Shown: positions 9,418 through 18,563, counted from the first letter of the stretch. The stretch is DNA of 64,000 bases from FEN-1350 sp964643355 (GCA_964643355.1 CAZXPW010000015.1:19225-83224), one strand, 5' to 3'. Numbers and translations: made by a program. The notes: generated by a model from the sequence alone, not told the origin.

Positions 9418-9968
9418 AAACCAACGATCCCCAGCGTGAAGTCGTATGGACCGGGCGGTTTCTGGATGTGGTTCGGGTCAACCGGTGGGAATTCGTTCAG
9501 CGAAAGAACATCACGGGGATCGTGGGAATTGTGCCGATAACCGACGATGGCAAGTTGGTGCTTTTAGAGCAGTACCGCCCGCCGATGGGGGGCAAAGTGA
9601 TCGAGTTGCCGGCGGGATTGGTGGGAGATATTCCGGGCAAACAAGCCGAACCGCTGGAGGAGGCGGCCCGGCGGGAATTGCACGAGGAGACGGGGTACGA
9701 GGCCCGGCGGATGGAACTTTTGTTCGAGGGGTGCGTGACGCCGGGGTTGTGCGACGAGACGATTTCCTTTTTTCTGGCGACGGGACTTCGCAAGACTGCC
9801 GACGGCGGGGGCGACGAGACCGAAGATATTGTCGTTCATGAAATCCCCCTGGGGGCGGCGATGGATTTTCTGGACGGACAGCGACAACGAGGATTGTTCA
9901 TCGATCTGAAAGTGTATTCGGCGATGTATTTTCTCCAGAAGGAAATCGAAGAACGGAGGGAGGATTGA
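9414..9968 (+). CDS. NUDIX hydrolase, ADP-ribose pyrophosphatase-like
   Basis: This 184-residue cytoplasmic hydrolase of nucleoside-diphosphate-linked substrates has a Nudix box from ELPAGLVGD to RRELHEETGYE, with a small insertion between the glycine and the REL-EE-TG core. The preceding LLEQYRPP is typical of ADP-ribose pyrophosphatases (NudF-like). The family converts ADP-ribose to AMP and ribose-5-phosphate; the exact substrate is inferred only. The start overlaps the helicase stop by four bases, and the fumarase-like gene follows at once, so it sits in the middle of a housekeeping operon. Confidence 0.88.
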   Translation: MKTNDPQREVVWTGRFLDVVRVNRWEFVQRKNITGIVGIVPITDDGKLVLLEQYRPPMGGKVIELPAGLVGDIPGKQAEPLEEAARRELHEETGYEARRMELLFEGCVTPGLCDETISFFLATGLRKTADGGGDETEDIVVHEIPLGAAMDFLDGQRQRGLFIDLKVYSAMYFLQKEIEERRED

Positions 9969-9970
9969 AT

Positions 9971-10534
9971 ATGGACATTGTATTCCTAAGAACGCCATTG
10001 TCTGACTTATCGATCCAGACGCTGCGGGCCGGGACGGATGTCCGCCTCAGCGGCATCGTGTATTCGGCGAGAGATAAGGCGCATCAGCGATTGTGCGGCC
10101 TTCTTGAAACGGGTCAAGCTCTGCCGATGGACCTGCGTGGGCAGGTGATCTATTTTGTCGGGCCGACGCCGGCCCCGAACGGACGGCCGATTGGCGCGGC
10201 GGGACCGACAACCTCGGCGCGCATGGATGCGTTTAGCCCGAAATTGCTTTCGGTCGGGTTGAAGGGGATGATCGGCAAGGGATATCGCAATGATCGGGTT
10301 CGGGACGCCCTTCGGAAATACGGGGCGGTGCATTTTTCCACGCTTGGCGGGGCGGGTGCCCTGTTGAGCAAACATATCGTATCGGCGGAAATCGTGGCGT
10401 ATGAGGATCTGGGGACCGAGGCGATTCGCCGGCTGGAATTGGTGGATTTTCCGTGCATCGTGGCGTATGATGCTTTCGGCGGGAGCGTGTATGAGGCCGT
10501 GGAGTCGCAGAATCGTTTCGCGGCGGAGTCGTAA
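9971..10534 (+). CDS. Fumarate hydratase class I beta-subunit-like protein
   Basis: This 187-residue protein matches the C-terminal (beta) region of iron-sulfur fumarate hydratase/L(+)-tartrate dehydratase. Visible segments are LRAGTDVRLSGIVYSARD, GPTTSARMDAF, MIGKG and HFSTLGGAGALLSKHI. In this enzyme class the alpha part carries the [4Fe-4S] cysteines and both parts are needed for fumarate to malate hydration. No alpha subunit is adjacent; the neighbours are a NUDIX hydrolase and a YchF-like gene. ATG 9971 is preferred over TTG 9965 because GGAGG at 9957-9961 is well placed. Whether the partner is elsewhere or the protein acts alone cannot be told. Confidence 0.85.
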   Translation: MDIVFLRTPLSDLSIQTLRAGTDVRLSGIVYSARDKAHQRLCGLLETGQALPMDLRGQVIYFVGPTPAPNGRPIGAAGPTTSARMDAFSPKLLSVGLKGMIGKGYRNDRVRDALRKYGAVHFSTLGGAGALLSKHIVSAEIVAYEDLGTEAIRRLELVDFPCIVAYDAFGGSVYEAVESQNRFAAES

Positions 10535-10558
10535 CGGGATTTCAAGCGGGAGTCGAAT

Positions 10559-11605
10559 TTGAAAGTCGCATTTGTCGGGTTGATGCAGTCGGGCAAGAGT
10601 ACGCTGCTGGCGGCGGTGAGCGGAAGGTCGCTATCGCAATCGGGTTCGGTGAACATCGAGGAACTGATCGTTCCGGTTCCGGACGAGCGATTGGACTGGC
10701 TGACGAAGCTGTATCAACCGCACAAGACGGTCCATGCGACGGTGGATTGCCTGGACCTGCCGGGATTGTCGTTTGCCGATGAACACGGGCGTTCGGCGGC
10801 ACGACGGCTGTTGTCACAGGTGCGAACGGTGGATCTGTTCGTGCTGGTGGTGGGGGCGTATGCGGCCGATTCGGATCCAATACGGGATCTGAACACCCTA
10901 CGCACTGAGTTGTTGCTGGCGGATCTGGAATTGGTGTGCACGCGAATCGAACGGCTGGACAAGCAGGTCCACAAGCCGTCAAAGACACAAGCCCAGGACA
11001 GGGCGGAGTTGGAGCTGCAGAAACGGCTGCAGGAGGCGATCGAATCGGAAAAGCCGATTCGCACGGCGATTGACAATGAACAGGAGCTGGCGATCATCAA
11101 GTCGCTGGGTTTTTTCACGGTCAAGCCGATGGTCGTGGTGATCAATGTGGCGGAGAACCAGCGGGATCGAACCTTCGATGTATCTCGGGGAATCGATCCG
11201 GAAACGCGGGTGGTCACGCTGTGCGCACCGCTGGAATATGAACTGTCGCAACTGGACGAGGGCAGTCGCGGGGAATTCATGGCGGATCTGGGGATCACGC
11301 GACCCGCGGCGGTGCAGTTCATGCAAAGTTGTTACGCAACCCTGGGATTGATCAGCTTTTTAACGGTGGGCAAGGACGAGGTGCGGGCCTGGCCGATTCC
11401 GAAGGGAACTACGGCCCACGACGCGGCGGGAAAGGTGCACAGCGATATCAAGCGGGGATTCATCCGGGCTGAAACGATTGCCTATGCCGATCTGCGCCAC
11501 TATGGAGACGAAAAGAGTTGCAAGGCGGCCGGTAAGATGCGGCTGGAAGGTAAAGGGTATATCGTACAGGACGGTGACATTATCTGTTACCGATTTAATG
11601 TTTAA
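10559..11605 (+). CDS. Divergent YchF/OLA1-like P-loop NTPase with TGS domain
   Basis: This is a 348-residue Obg-related P-loop NTPase. The C-terminal TGS region (VRAWPIPKGTTAHDAAGKVHSD, then RLEGKGYIVQDGDII) is very close to YchF. The G domain departs from the family: G1 is GLMQSGKS rather than the usual GLPNVGKS. G3 (DLPG) and the YchF-type G4 NxxE (NVAE) are kept. YchF proteins bind ribosomes and often prefer ATP. Translation appears to begin at TTG 10559 with GGGAG upstream. It may be a lineage-specific paralogue rather than the housekeeping ychF. Confidence 0.85.
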   Translation: MKVAFVGLMQSGKSTLLAAVSGRSLSQSGSVNIEELIVPVPDERLDWLTKLYQPHKTVHATVDCLDLPGLSFADEHGRSAARRLLSQVRTVDLFVLVVGAYAADSDPIRDLNTLRTELLLADLELVCTRIERLDKQVHKPSKTQAQDRAELELQKRLQEAIESEKPIRTAIDNEQELAIIKSLGFFTVKPMVVVINVAENQRDRTFDVSRGIDPETRVVTLCAPLEYELSQLDEGSRGEFMADLGITRPAAVQFMQSCYATLGLISFLTVGKDEVRAWPIPKGTTAHDAAGKVHSDIKRGFIRAETIAYADLRHYGDEKSCKAAGKMRLEGKGYIVQDGDIICYRFNV

Positions 11606-11674
11606 ACCCGGGTCGGACATACGGAGGTTACGACGGGTTTTTCGCCGATCCGCGAGTTCATGAAGGGGTGGCAC

Positions 11675-12313
11675 ATGGTCAAATATCCCATTTTTCTCAA
11701 CCTTGTGGGACGCAAAGCGGTCGTCGTTGGCGCCGGCTCCGTCGGAATTCGCAAGGCGCAGGCGTTGGTCGAAACCGGAGCCCGGGTGGTCGTGGTCGCG
11801 CCGCGGTTGGATCCGGATTTTTCGAGTTTGGCCAATCGGACGAATGTGGAGGTGATTCAGGCGAAGTATTCGAAAGAATACCTGGCCGGGGCGATTCTGG
11901 CGATCGCGGCGACAAACGATCCCGAGATCAACTTGAAGATCTATCACGATTGCCAGACGCTGGAAGTCCTGTGCAATGTGGTTGATGTTCCGGAGTTGTG
12001 CGACTTCTTTGTTCCGGCGGTCGTTCAGCGGGGCTCTTTGCAGATCGCCGTCAGCACCGATGGGAACTGCCCGGCGTACGCAGGGCATGTTCGTCGCAAG
12101 CTCGAAGCGATGTTTACCGAAGATCACGGCCGTTTTGTGGAAGACCTGGAAACCCTGCGTCGGCGGTTGATCCAGATCCAACCGGATGCCGAGCGGCGCA
12201 AGGCCCTGCTCGACCGTCTGGTGTCGGACGAATCCCTGAATTTTTACATTCGGCAAGGCGCCGAGGCCTGGAAAAGCCGGGCAGAATCCTGGATCACTCC
12301 CTCGAGCAAATGA
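11675..12313 (+). CDS. Precorrin-2 dehydrogenase/sirohydrochlorin ferrochelatase (CysG N-terminal/Met8p type)
   Basis: This 212-residue siroheme-synthase N-terminal enzyme oxidises precorrin-2 to sirohydrochlorin with NAD and may also insert iron. The N-terminus has the Rossmann motif GAGSVGIRKA after the YPIFLNLVGRKAVVVG strand. The middle has CNVVDVPELCDFFVPAVVQRGSLQIAVSTDG, typical of Met8p and CysG, with the conserved Ser/Asp region. No SUMT methyltransferase domain follows. ATG 11675 has AAGGGGTGG just upstream and is preferred over ATG 11660. It starts 69 bases after the YchF-like gene, in the same direction. Confidence 0.9.
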   Translation: MVKYPIFLNLVGRKAVVVGAGSVGIRKAQALVETGARVVVVAPRLDPDFSSLANRTNVEVIQAKYSKEYLAGAILAIAATNDPEINLKIYHDCQTLEVLCNVVDVPELCDFFVPAVVQRGSLQIAVSTDGNCPAYAGHVRRKLEAMFTEDHGRFVEDLETLRRRLIQIQPDAERRKALLDRLVSDESLNFYIRQGAEAWKSRAESWITPSSK

Positions 12314-12379
12314 TCTTCGTCCGGTCCGGTTCTCCGGGATTTTTGTTGAGCCCTTTCCTTCGGCGAGGGCATCCTGCGG

Positions 12380-12847
12380 TCAGCGACGGTCCAATTCGGC
12401 AAAGTCCGAGGCATCAAGACAGGCGTCGGTATCGTTGATTTGTTGCAGAATCGACAAGCGGGTTTCATCCGCTTTGATCTGGTTGAGAAGGAGCAGCATT
12501 TCCTTTTTGGCGGCGCAGGAAAACCGGTCGCTGTCAATCAGATTGGAGAGGACTTCTTGCTTATCCTCGTCCAGATACAGGCCCTTCATGGCCTTGCGGA
12601 CGAGGTAAACCTGTTCTTGTGCCGAGAGGTTGTCCCGCTGGGACAGGGTGACGAACCCCTCGTGTTTGGCCGAATCGCTCTTGAGATTACCGACGGCGTC
12701 AATCTCCAGAATTGTCGTTTCGGTTTTCAGATCTTTTTTGCCCGCGAACCATCCTCCCATCGGATCGCCGGAGAGATCCATTCCGTTGTCGCAACCCGAC
12801 AAACCGATCCAGCCCAGAACCATTCCCGCCAACAGCAACCGTTTCAT
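12380..12847 (-). CDS. Small lipoprotein, function unknown
   Basis: This is a 155-residue predicted lipoprotein. The signal peptide ends in a lipobox LSGC (Cys near residue 19) followed by DNGMD, so it is expected to be acylated and exported. The mature part is charged and probably helical, with no recognised motif. It is convergent with the siroheme synthase gene; the stops are about 66 bases apart. It is downstream of and co-oriented with the receiver-domain gene, with a gap of about 140 bases, so it may be transcribed separately. Confidence 0.7.
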   Translation of the reverse strand: MKRLLLAGMVLGWIGLSGCDNGMDLSGDPMGGWFAGKKDLKTETTILEIDAVGNLKSDSAKHEGFVTLSQRDNLSAQEQVYLVRKAMKGLYLDEDKQEVLSNLIDSDRFSCAAKKEMLLLLNQIKADETRLSILQQINDTDACLDASDFAELDRR

Positions 12848-12988
12848 ACGAATCCTTTCCTTTCGATTCCGTTGAATGCGGAGGCATTATACGCGGATGA
12901 ACCCGCAAGTCCAATTGAAAAATTCGCGCGATGCGGACGGATTTGGGTCGGCCGCGGAACGAGGGCAGAGAACGGGAGAATGACGAAG

Positions 12989-13399
12989 TTATTGCAGTGA
13001 CTCGCTCGGAACCAGGCCGAGCTTGGACAGTTCTTTTTCTAGAACCTCATCCCGGACGGGTTTAATGATAAAGCCGTTGGCCCCGTTTCGAAAGGCGTGC
13101 ATGATATTGTCGGCGTCGCCGAGGGCCGAAACCATAACCACTTTGGCTGTTTTTCCGGCGTCAAGATCAAATTCTTTTTCCAGTTGACGGATTTCGCGGA
13201 GGGTTTCATGGCCATCCATATCGGGCATCATGATATCCAACAGGATCAAATCAAACGGATTCCCCTCCTCCAGAGACTGACGAACGGCCTCCACGGCCAG
13301 CAATCCATTGGGGGATTCAAAACATCGTCCGTACTTGGACATGCAAACCCGCAAGAGTTTGCAGGAGGTTGCATCATCTTCGACGATCAGACACTTCAT
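12989..13399 (-). CDS. Single-domain response regulator (CheY-like receiver)
   Basis: This 136-residue protein consists of a receiver domain only. The acidic pocket is VEDD (residues 6-9), the phospho-acceptor is Asp55 in LILLDIMMPDMDG, the switch serine is in MVSALGD (Ser91), and the conserved lysine is Lys113 in FIIKPV. There is no DNA-binding output domain, so it should act through protein contacts. No histidine kinase is adjacent. It lies downstream of a CBS-domain gene on the same strand. Confidence 0.93.
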   Translation of the reverse strand: MKCLIVEDDATSCKLLRVCMSKYGRCFESPNGLLAVEAVRQSLEEGNPFDLILLDIMMPDMDGHETLREIRQLEKEFDLDAGKTAKVVMVSALGDADNIMHAFRNGANGFIIKPVRDEVLEKELSKLGLVPSESLQ

Positions 13400-13475
13400 C
13401 GTTCAATTCTACCGACTCGATTTCCATGGACACATTCGATTCTCCGATCCTTTCGCCGTTGTGGGAAGACGACAT

Positions 13476-13874
13476 TCAATCCGGCAGTTCCTGATGCTTG
13501 AGTTTGAGAATCGCCCGGATTACATCGCTGGTGCTGGCAATCCCGGCCAATCGGCCGCGTTCGGTGATGGGGATCCGGCGGAAAGGATATTGCATCAGAC
13601 AATCGCAGATATCGATCAGATTGGCGTTGACATCGAAACTAATAATCTTCCGATTCATGTAATCCGCCACGGTTTTCTCGGCCCGGTCTTCCTTTTCATA
13701 CAGGAGGCGAAGCACATCTTTTTCGGAAACCAGGCCGACCAGCCGAAGGTCTTCATCGACGACCGGCAGGGCGGTGATATTCCGATTGGCCAAAATGCGG
13801 ATGGCGTCGTAGATCGGCATGTCCTCTCGCGTACAGATGACGGCCTGCGTCATAAAGTCTCTGGTTTTGAACAT
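13476..13874 (-). CDS. Paired CBS-domain protein
   Basis: This 132-residue protein is made almost entirely of two CBS motifs (about residues 5-60 and 68-128), with hallmark segments ALPVVDEDLRLVGLVSEKDVLRL and RIPITERGRLAGIASTSDVIRAI. Such stand-alone pairs bind adenosyl nucleotides and report energy state to partner proteins. The partner is unknown. It sits between the RRM protein and the receiver domain, with gaps of about 30 and 75 bases, so co-transcription is plausible. Confidence 0.9.
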   Translation of the reverse strand: MFKTRDFMTQAVICTREDMPIYDAIRILANRNITALPVVDEDLRLVGLVSEKDVLRLLYEKEDRAEKTVADYMNRKIISFDVNANLIDICDCLMQYPFRRIPITERGRLAGIASTSDVIRAILKLKHQELPD

Positions 13875-13905
13875 GGGGGATTCCTTCGCTCAAATCGTGA
13901 TCGGA

Positions 13906-14199
13906 TCAGAAGGCGGAATGATTTTCGACTGGTTGTGGTGTTCGGGCCCGTCGTTCCACGCGATCTTTAGTGGCAGCAACCATGACCGTGCGTCCCTTGA
14001 TTTTGGTCAGGTTCAGGGAGTCCACGGCCCGCCGGCCTTCGTCGTTGTCGGGCATTTCCACAAATCCGAATCCCAGGACCCGCTGGCTGATCGGGTCCAC
14101 GATGATTTTGACGGAGTTGACGGTCCCAAACGGTTCAAACGCCGCTCGCAGGTCCGATTCCGTCACATTTTCAGGAAAATTTCCGATGTAAATGTGCAT
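13906..14199 (-). CDS. RRM-domain RNA-binding protein
   Basis: This 97-residue protein has one RNA-recognition motif: RNP2 IYIGNF (residues 3-8) and RNP1 LGFGFVEM (42-49), followed by a short basic tail. Small RRM proteins of this kind occur in cyanobacteria and planctomycetes and bind single-stranded RNA, sometimes in cold or stress responses. GGAG lies just before the ATG. It heads a minus-strand run with the CBS and receiver genes. Confidence 0.93.
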   Translation of the reverse strand: MHIYIGNFPENVTESDLRAAFEPFGTVNSVKIIVDPISQRVLGFGFVEMPDNDEGRRAVDSLNLTKIKGRTVMVAATKDRVERRARTPQPVENHSAF

Positions 14200-14375
14200 C
14201 TCTCATCTCCCGACAGGTATTTTCGAACGAATCGCCGCCTTTATCAAGTCCGATAATAGAACCACCCGCATCGGCTCTACACCCCGAACAAAATATACAT
14301 CGGCAAATCCATTGGAAGCTTTTATTAAAAAGAGCCGTTGTGCAAGGCATAGAAAACGAAAATCGGGGGTTTGGC

Positions 14376-14404
14376 TTGCCAGAATCCGCGCCTGAATCTA
14401 CAAT
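14376..14404 (+). promoter_or_regulatory. Candidate promoter giving a leaderless mRNA
   Basis: TTGCCA (14376-14381) and TACAAT (14399-14404) are separated by 17 bases. The ATG of the lipoprotein gene is at 14412, only seven bases after the -10 box, so the transcript would begin at or next to the start codon. No ribosome-binding site is visible, which fits. Confidence 0.5.
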
Positions 14405-14411
14405 ACAAGTC

Positions 14412-15203
14412 ATGCGGCAATGTCGGTTCATGATCATGGCGATGTTTTTTGGACTATCGGTCGGGTGCGAACAATCGGGTCCGTCGCGATTGAACCCGTA
14501 TGACCAGGCCATTCAGGATTATCGGCAACGGCGGGCCATCCAATCCAGTCCCTCTGTGGCGGTCGGGTCCGGAAAAATGATCTCGCTTCTGGTCCACCGG
14601 TTGGATGCGGCGGGCGAAGATCTGACCGCGATCAATTCCCTGTGGCGATTGGCGGAGGAAGAACGAATCACGCCGGCACGAGCGGAACTGTTTACGGAGT
14701 CGGGATTTCGAATCGGCAGAGGCGGATCGGCCCTGCGGTCGCAGCTCCAGATGCTGGAATCGCGAATGCCCGCCGAAGGCCGTTCCGATTCGGTTTTGTC
14801 GGTTCGGGACGGATCGGCGGGGATCGGAGACATTGGGACGAGGATTTTGATTCCCCTGTTTTATTACAAAAACGATCTGTATAGTCGCATGGATTACGCC
14901 TTCGACCGCATTGATCGGCGGCTTCGGGTGGTTCCGCGGATATTATCCGATGACCGAATGGAATTGGAGCTGACGCCCATTCTGGTCAATCTCCGCAACG
15001 ACGGAGGCGGGACCTATTTGTCCGACCTGAGCGTCAAAGTTGTTCTGGATCCGGGGCAATCCCTGTTCTTTGGGGCGGCGAACACCGGACGACAAGACAT
15101 CGCGTCGGCGTTTCTGACCTGCGAACAGAACGGGCAGAAGGGCCGCAGTTTGATCGTCATCACCCCGACGATTCAGGAACCCTCGGCGGATTCAGCGCCC
15201 TGA
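14412..15203 (+). CDS. Predicted lipoprotein, possibly secretin-related
   Basis: This 263-residue protein has an N-terminal signal and lipobox ending SVGC (Cys near residue 18). The mature part has a region resembling an outer-membrane secretin or its accessory proteins only loosely, with a terminal SLIVITPTIQEP strand like the end of secretin domains. No full secretin gate is seen. The start is set by the signal peptide and the promoter right upstream. It is convergent with threonine aldolase and the two coding ends overlap by 12 bases. Function is uncertain. Confidence 0.7.
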   Translation: MRQCRFMIMAMFFGLSVGCEQSGPSRLNPYDQAIQDYRQRRAIQSSPSVAVGSGKMISLLVHRLDAAGEDLTAINSLWRLAEEERITPARAELFTESGFRIGRGGSALRSQLQMLESRMPAEGRSDSVLSVRDGSAGIGDIGTRILIPLFYYKNDLYSRMDYAFDRIDRRLRVVPRILSDDRMELELTPILVNLRNDGGGTYLSDLSVKVVLDPGQSLFFGAANTGRQDIASAFLTCEQNGQKGRSLIVITPTIQEPSADSAP

Positions 15204-16235
15204 TCGGGGCATCGCATCCGAGAGAATGTCCAGAGCAAGGTCGATATCGGAAGCGTCGATTCCATAATGGGTCACCATGCGAAACCGACGGCGACCCGTT
15301 ATCAGGAATCGAAGACCCCGGCGAGCAGTTTGAGCCAGAACCTCTTCGGCAGATACCCTTTCGTCGAGCCATTCGGCATAGACCATATTGGTTTGCGGAG
15401 GGGCTGCCAATCGAAACGCCGACATCGATTGGATTCCCGCGGCGAGGCGCCGGGCGTTTTCGTGATCTTCCATGAGGCGGTCCACCATTTGTTCAAGAGC
15501 GACGATGCCTGCCGCGGCCAGAACTCCGGCTTGCCGCATCCCTCCGCCCAGCAGCTTGCGTCGGCGTCGGGCCTCGTCTATGAATGACTTTGAACCGCAA
15601 ATCAAGGATCCGGAAGGGGCGGCCAGGCCCTTGCTCAGGCAAAAGCTGACGGAATCCATTCCGTTTGTCAACGACCGGACATCCCATCCCAAGGCAACGG
15701 AAGCATTGAAGATCCTGGCGCCGTCAAGATGAACGCGAAGAGAATGTTCCCGGGCTACTTTGACAACCGACCGAAGATAATCCGGTCCCAGGACCGCTCC
15801 CTCGCAGCGGTTGTGCGTGTTTTCCAGACAGATCAGCCGCGTTCGCGGGAAATGAACATTGTCAGCGCGGATGGCATTGCGGATATCGTTCAGGTCCAGG
15901 GTTCCGTCCGGACGGTTGACAAGCGTATGAGGATGAATGCCACCGACGGCGGCCATTCCTCCGGCTTCGTAGACAAACATGTGGGCCTGATTGCCGACGA
16001 TGGCCTCCTCGCCCCGGGCGCAATGCGTCAAGGCGCAAATGAGATTGGCCATCGTACCGCTGGGCACAAACAGAGCGGCCTCCATTCCCAATCGGTCGGC
16101 GGACATTTCCTGCAACCGGTTGACCGTCGGATCTTCCCCGAAGACATCGTCGCCGAGTTCGGCTTCGGCCATCGCCCGTCTCATCGCTTGGGTGGGCAAA
16201 GTCACCGTATCGCTTCGCAAATCAATCGTTTTCAT
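15192..16235 (-). CDS. ltaE: Low-specificity L-threonine aldolase
   Basis: This is a 347-residue PLP enzyme of fold type I that cleaves L-threonine or L-allo-threonine to glycine and acetaldehyde. The N-terminus IDLRSDTVTLPT and the SGTMANLIC loop are typical. The PLP lysine is Lys202 in SFCLSKGLAAPSGS, and HLDGARIFNA holds the PLP-nitrogen Asp. ATG 16235 is chosen over longer reading frames because the conserved MKTIDLRSD starts there with GGAG upstream. Length is normal. It appears monocistronic. Confidence 0.95.
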   Translation of the reverse strand: MKTIDLRSDTVTLPTQAMRRAMAEAELGDDVFGEDPTVNRLQEMSADRLGMEAALFVPSGTMANLICALTHCARGEEAIVGNQAHMFVYEAGGMAAVGGIHPHTLVNRPDGTLDLNDIRNAIRADNVHFPRTRLICLENTHNRCEGAVLGPDYLRSVVKVAREHSLRVHLDGARIFNASVALGWDVRSLTNGMDSVSFCLSKGLAAPSGSLICGSKSFIDEARRRRKLLGGGMRQAGVLAAAGIVALEQMVDRLMEDHENARRLAAGIQSMSAFRLAAPPQTNMVYAEWLDERVSAEEVLAQTARRGLRFLITGRRRFRMVTHYGIDASDIDLALDILSDAMPRSGR

Positions 16236-16556
16236 CGAAAACTCCGGAACAACAGAATCCATTGAGCCACGATTATATCCGGCGCCCCCGTTTCCGTACA
16301 GGACCGAATCCGGTGGTGCGGGGTGAACTTCTTGCCTCGTCGCTCCAGAGACCCTGGTTTTGAAACTCATGAAGAAAAGCCGGATAATGGAATTCACTGG
16401 CTCGGCGGTCCAGGGCATATGGCGAGGGATGGAACGCAGGTCTTCAAAGCGTTTTCGACAGCAGGTTTTCGCGGCGTGTTGGGCGACAAAGACGAGATGA
16501 CTTCCCATCGGGTCCTGTTTGCCATCGGGGGCTTGTTGACCTGATTGTGACGAACC
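16236..16556. other. Intergenic, no gene seen
   Basis: About 320 bases lie between the amidoligase stop and the threonine aldolase start. Both strands were read; the open frames do not look like protein and no RNA or clear hairpin terminator was recognised. Confidence 0.5.
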
Positions 16557-18563
16557 TCAGGGCCCGATCTTCCCTCCGGGATGCGTTTGGGCGTCGAGGG
16601 TGTCGACAATGTGGCGCAGCCGATCCGGCGAGTTATTGAGGGGTTGTTTTTCAACGACCTTGTTGAACATCCGAAGCTGGACATCAATGGCGCCGAGAAC
16701 CCAGTCGATGTAATGAAGCTTGTGAGCGGGTTTGCCGTGGCGCTCCCGCAGAAGCCCTTTTCGAATCGCATCGATGAATCGACCGATGGTTCGATGGCTG
16801 AGGGGGGACGGGTTTTGGGACCAATCCTTGAGTTTTCGGTATTGCGCGCGGAGAGCGGCGCTATGGGCCAGTTGCTCGGCTGTCAGGTAGTCGGCGGGAT
16901 GGTAAAGGATTTGAATGCCTTTTAGCGCCATGATCATCGCTTCGTAGTTAGCGCGGCTGTCGAGACGAATGAATTTGTACTGCTGGACATAAGTTGTGGC
17001 ATAGGAAGCGGGACGATCGACGGCGATGTCGTCGGCGGAGATATGAAATTTGCGTTTGCTTCTCCGAGCGAAAACCAATTCCTGCCCGTAGACATTCTGT
17101 TCGATTTCATCATGCTGCATCCGGGAAACCCAGACGCGGCCCTGCGCGTCTTCCTGAATGCCCCCGCCAATGGCCAGAAGGCACTTGACAAAACTAAGGG
17201 GCAGAACCTTGTCGTTGTGCATGTGGCGTTTTCGGATCTGAAATGACAAATGCAAGCTGTGGGGTTTAACGGGCACGAAAGCCGCGATCTCGCGGATCAG
17301 GTGGTTGAGAATCCAGGGATCGTTGGTGGCGGGTTTGGACAGTTCGCCGACGATATTGAGACGGCCGGGAGCCATTTCCAGAAACCCCTGCCGGCGGGCG
17401 CAGGATCGGCCGGTATGATCGTCCACATAGCCGCCCAGTTTCCAACTGAGGACATCCAGGCAGAAATCATTGAAGTACAGGAATCCGTTGAAATCGGGAT
17501 CCCGGTCGGCGGGATTTCGGCTTACGGCGCGAAACCCCAGGTTGCTGAATTCCAGCTCGGTTCCCAACGGGATCAATCCCGGTTGGTGGTTGGTCCGAAC
17601 CCATTCAATCATGCTGGTCACGACGCGTTCGTCGAGTAGATTATCGGCGGCGGTGATGGCGTATTTGACATAGTCGATCAGGTCATACGGACCTTCGGGG
17701 GGCATGCTGTCGAGGCAACGGCGCTGGATCATGGCCACGACCGATTGGTTGACATTGATCATTCGAAGGGCGATCAGCAGACTGATGGAACGGTTGAAGT
17801 ATCTTGGGGAAGTGGCCAGTCGCTCCATCTCGTATCGGTACCGGGATTGCACCTGTTGTTCGATCTGATTGAGCAGGACGAATTTGACCAGCAGGGTCAG
17901 GTAATTGGCCAGGTAGGGCCGGGACTGGGATTCGGATTTCAGTTCCCGGATACTGGGAGAGGGACGATCGAATTCCCGCTCGATAAAATAATCGCTGACG
18001 GAGCTCTGGTCCATTTGAACGGCCAGCAGATCCCGTTCCGTGGTCGCCATCAATTCCCGTCGGGCGCGGCGCTCGATTGTAGCATCCGGGGAATGTTCTC
18101 CCGGGCGGGTGTGCATCTCAAAAAAACGATCAATTCGTTTTCGCAGCCACAACTCGTGGATCAAGTTAACATAGAAACGGTCTCCGAATCGTTTTCGCAT
18201 TTTGGTTCGGCTGACCAGATACGCCTGGGCTTCCGTCAGCCCCCGCGAGGTATTGACCTTGACGGTTTCGCGGGTGTAATACTTGCCCTCGTATCGGTCG
18301 ATCTCGGCCAGAGCCGATGCGGGCAGATCAAAGACGATAAAGCCCTCAATCCTGGCGTCAGGATCGGGCACGGCATAACAATAGACATTGTCGGGACTGA
18401 GGCGACGATGATAGGGAAGAATCGCCGATTCCCCCCAGAGGGTCCGCGAGTCCCTGGGTCCGGGCGCGAGGGTATACGCGTATCCGCAGACCGAACGAAG
18501 AATCTCGGGATCCCGCAAGGAACCATAGACAAACAGATTGACGGTGGATTCCGGCTCTGACAT
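16557..18563 (-). CDS. Gamma-glutamylcyclotransferase (AIG2-like) fused to amidoligase-like domain
   Basis: This 668-residue protein has two parts. Residues about 7-125 are a GGCT/AIG2 fold: LFVYGSLRDPEIL at the start and the IDRYEGKYYTRETVKV segment holding the expected catalytic glutamate. The rest resembles the COOH-NH2 ligase (amidoligase) branch of the glutamine-synthetase fold, with TELEF at 335-339 and an SLHLSF histidine/serine motif near 435. Amidoligases and GGCT-like proteins are known to co-occur; here they are one chain. Expected chemistry is ATP-dependent amide formation plus cyclising cleavage of gamma-glutamyl amides; substrates are unknown. It is the last gene of a tight operon, 28 bases after alanine racemase. 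AGGA precedes the ATG. Confidence 0.72.
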   Translation of the reverse strand: MSEPESTVNLFVYGSLRDPEILRSVCGYAYTLAPGPRDSRTLWGESAILPYHRRLSPDNVYCYAVPDPDARIEGFIVFDLPASALAEIDRYEGKYYTRETVKVNTSRGLTEAQAYLVSRTKMRKRFGDRFYVNLIHELWLRKRIDRFFEMHTRPGEHSPDATIERRARRELMATTERDLLAVQMDQSSVSDYFIEREFDRPSPSIRELKSESQSRPYLANYLTLLVKFVLLNQIEQQVQSRYRYEMERLATSPRYFNRSISLLIALRMINVNQSVVAMIQRRCLDSMPPEGPYDLIDYVKYAITAADNLLDERVVTSMIEWVRTNHQPGLIPLGTELEFSNLGFRAVSRNPADRDPDFNGFLYFNDFCLDVLSWKLGGYVDDHTGRSCARRQGFLEMAPGRLNIVGELSKPATNDPWILNHLIREIAAFVPVKPHSLHLSFQIRKRHMHNDKVLPLSFVKCLLAIGGGIQEDAQGRVWVSRMQHDEIEQNVYGQELVFARRSKRKFHISADDIAVDRPASYATTYVQQYKFIRLDSRANYEAMIMALKGIQILYHPADYLTAEQLAHSAALRAQYRKLKDWSQNPSPLSHRTIGRFIDAIRKGLLRERHGKPAHKLHYIDWVLGAIDVQLRMFNKVVEKQPLNNSPDRLRHIVDTLDAQTHPGGKIGP

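Noticed and set aside
11599..11645. Possible terminator after the YchF-like gene
   Set aside because: AAACCCG and CGGGTTT can pair and thymines follow, but the loop is about 23 bases and the next gene is co-oriented; too weak to call.
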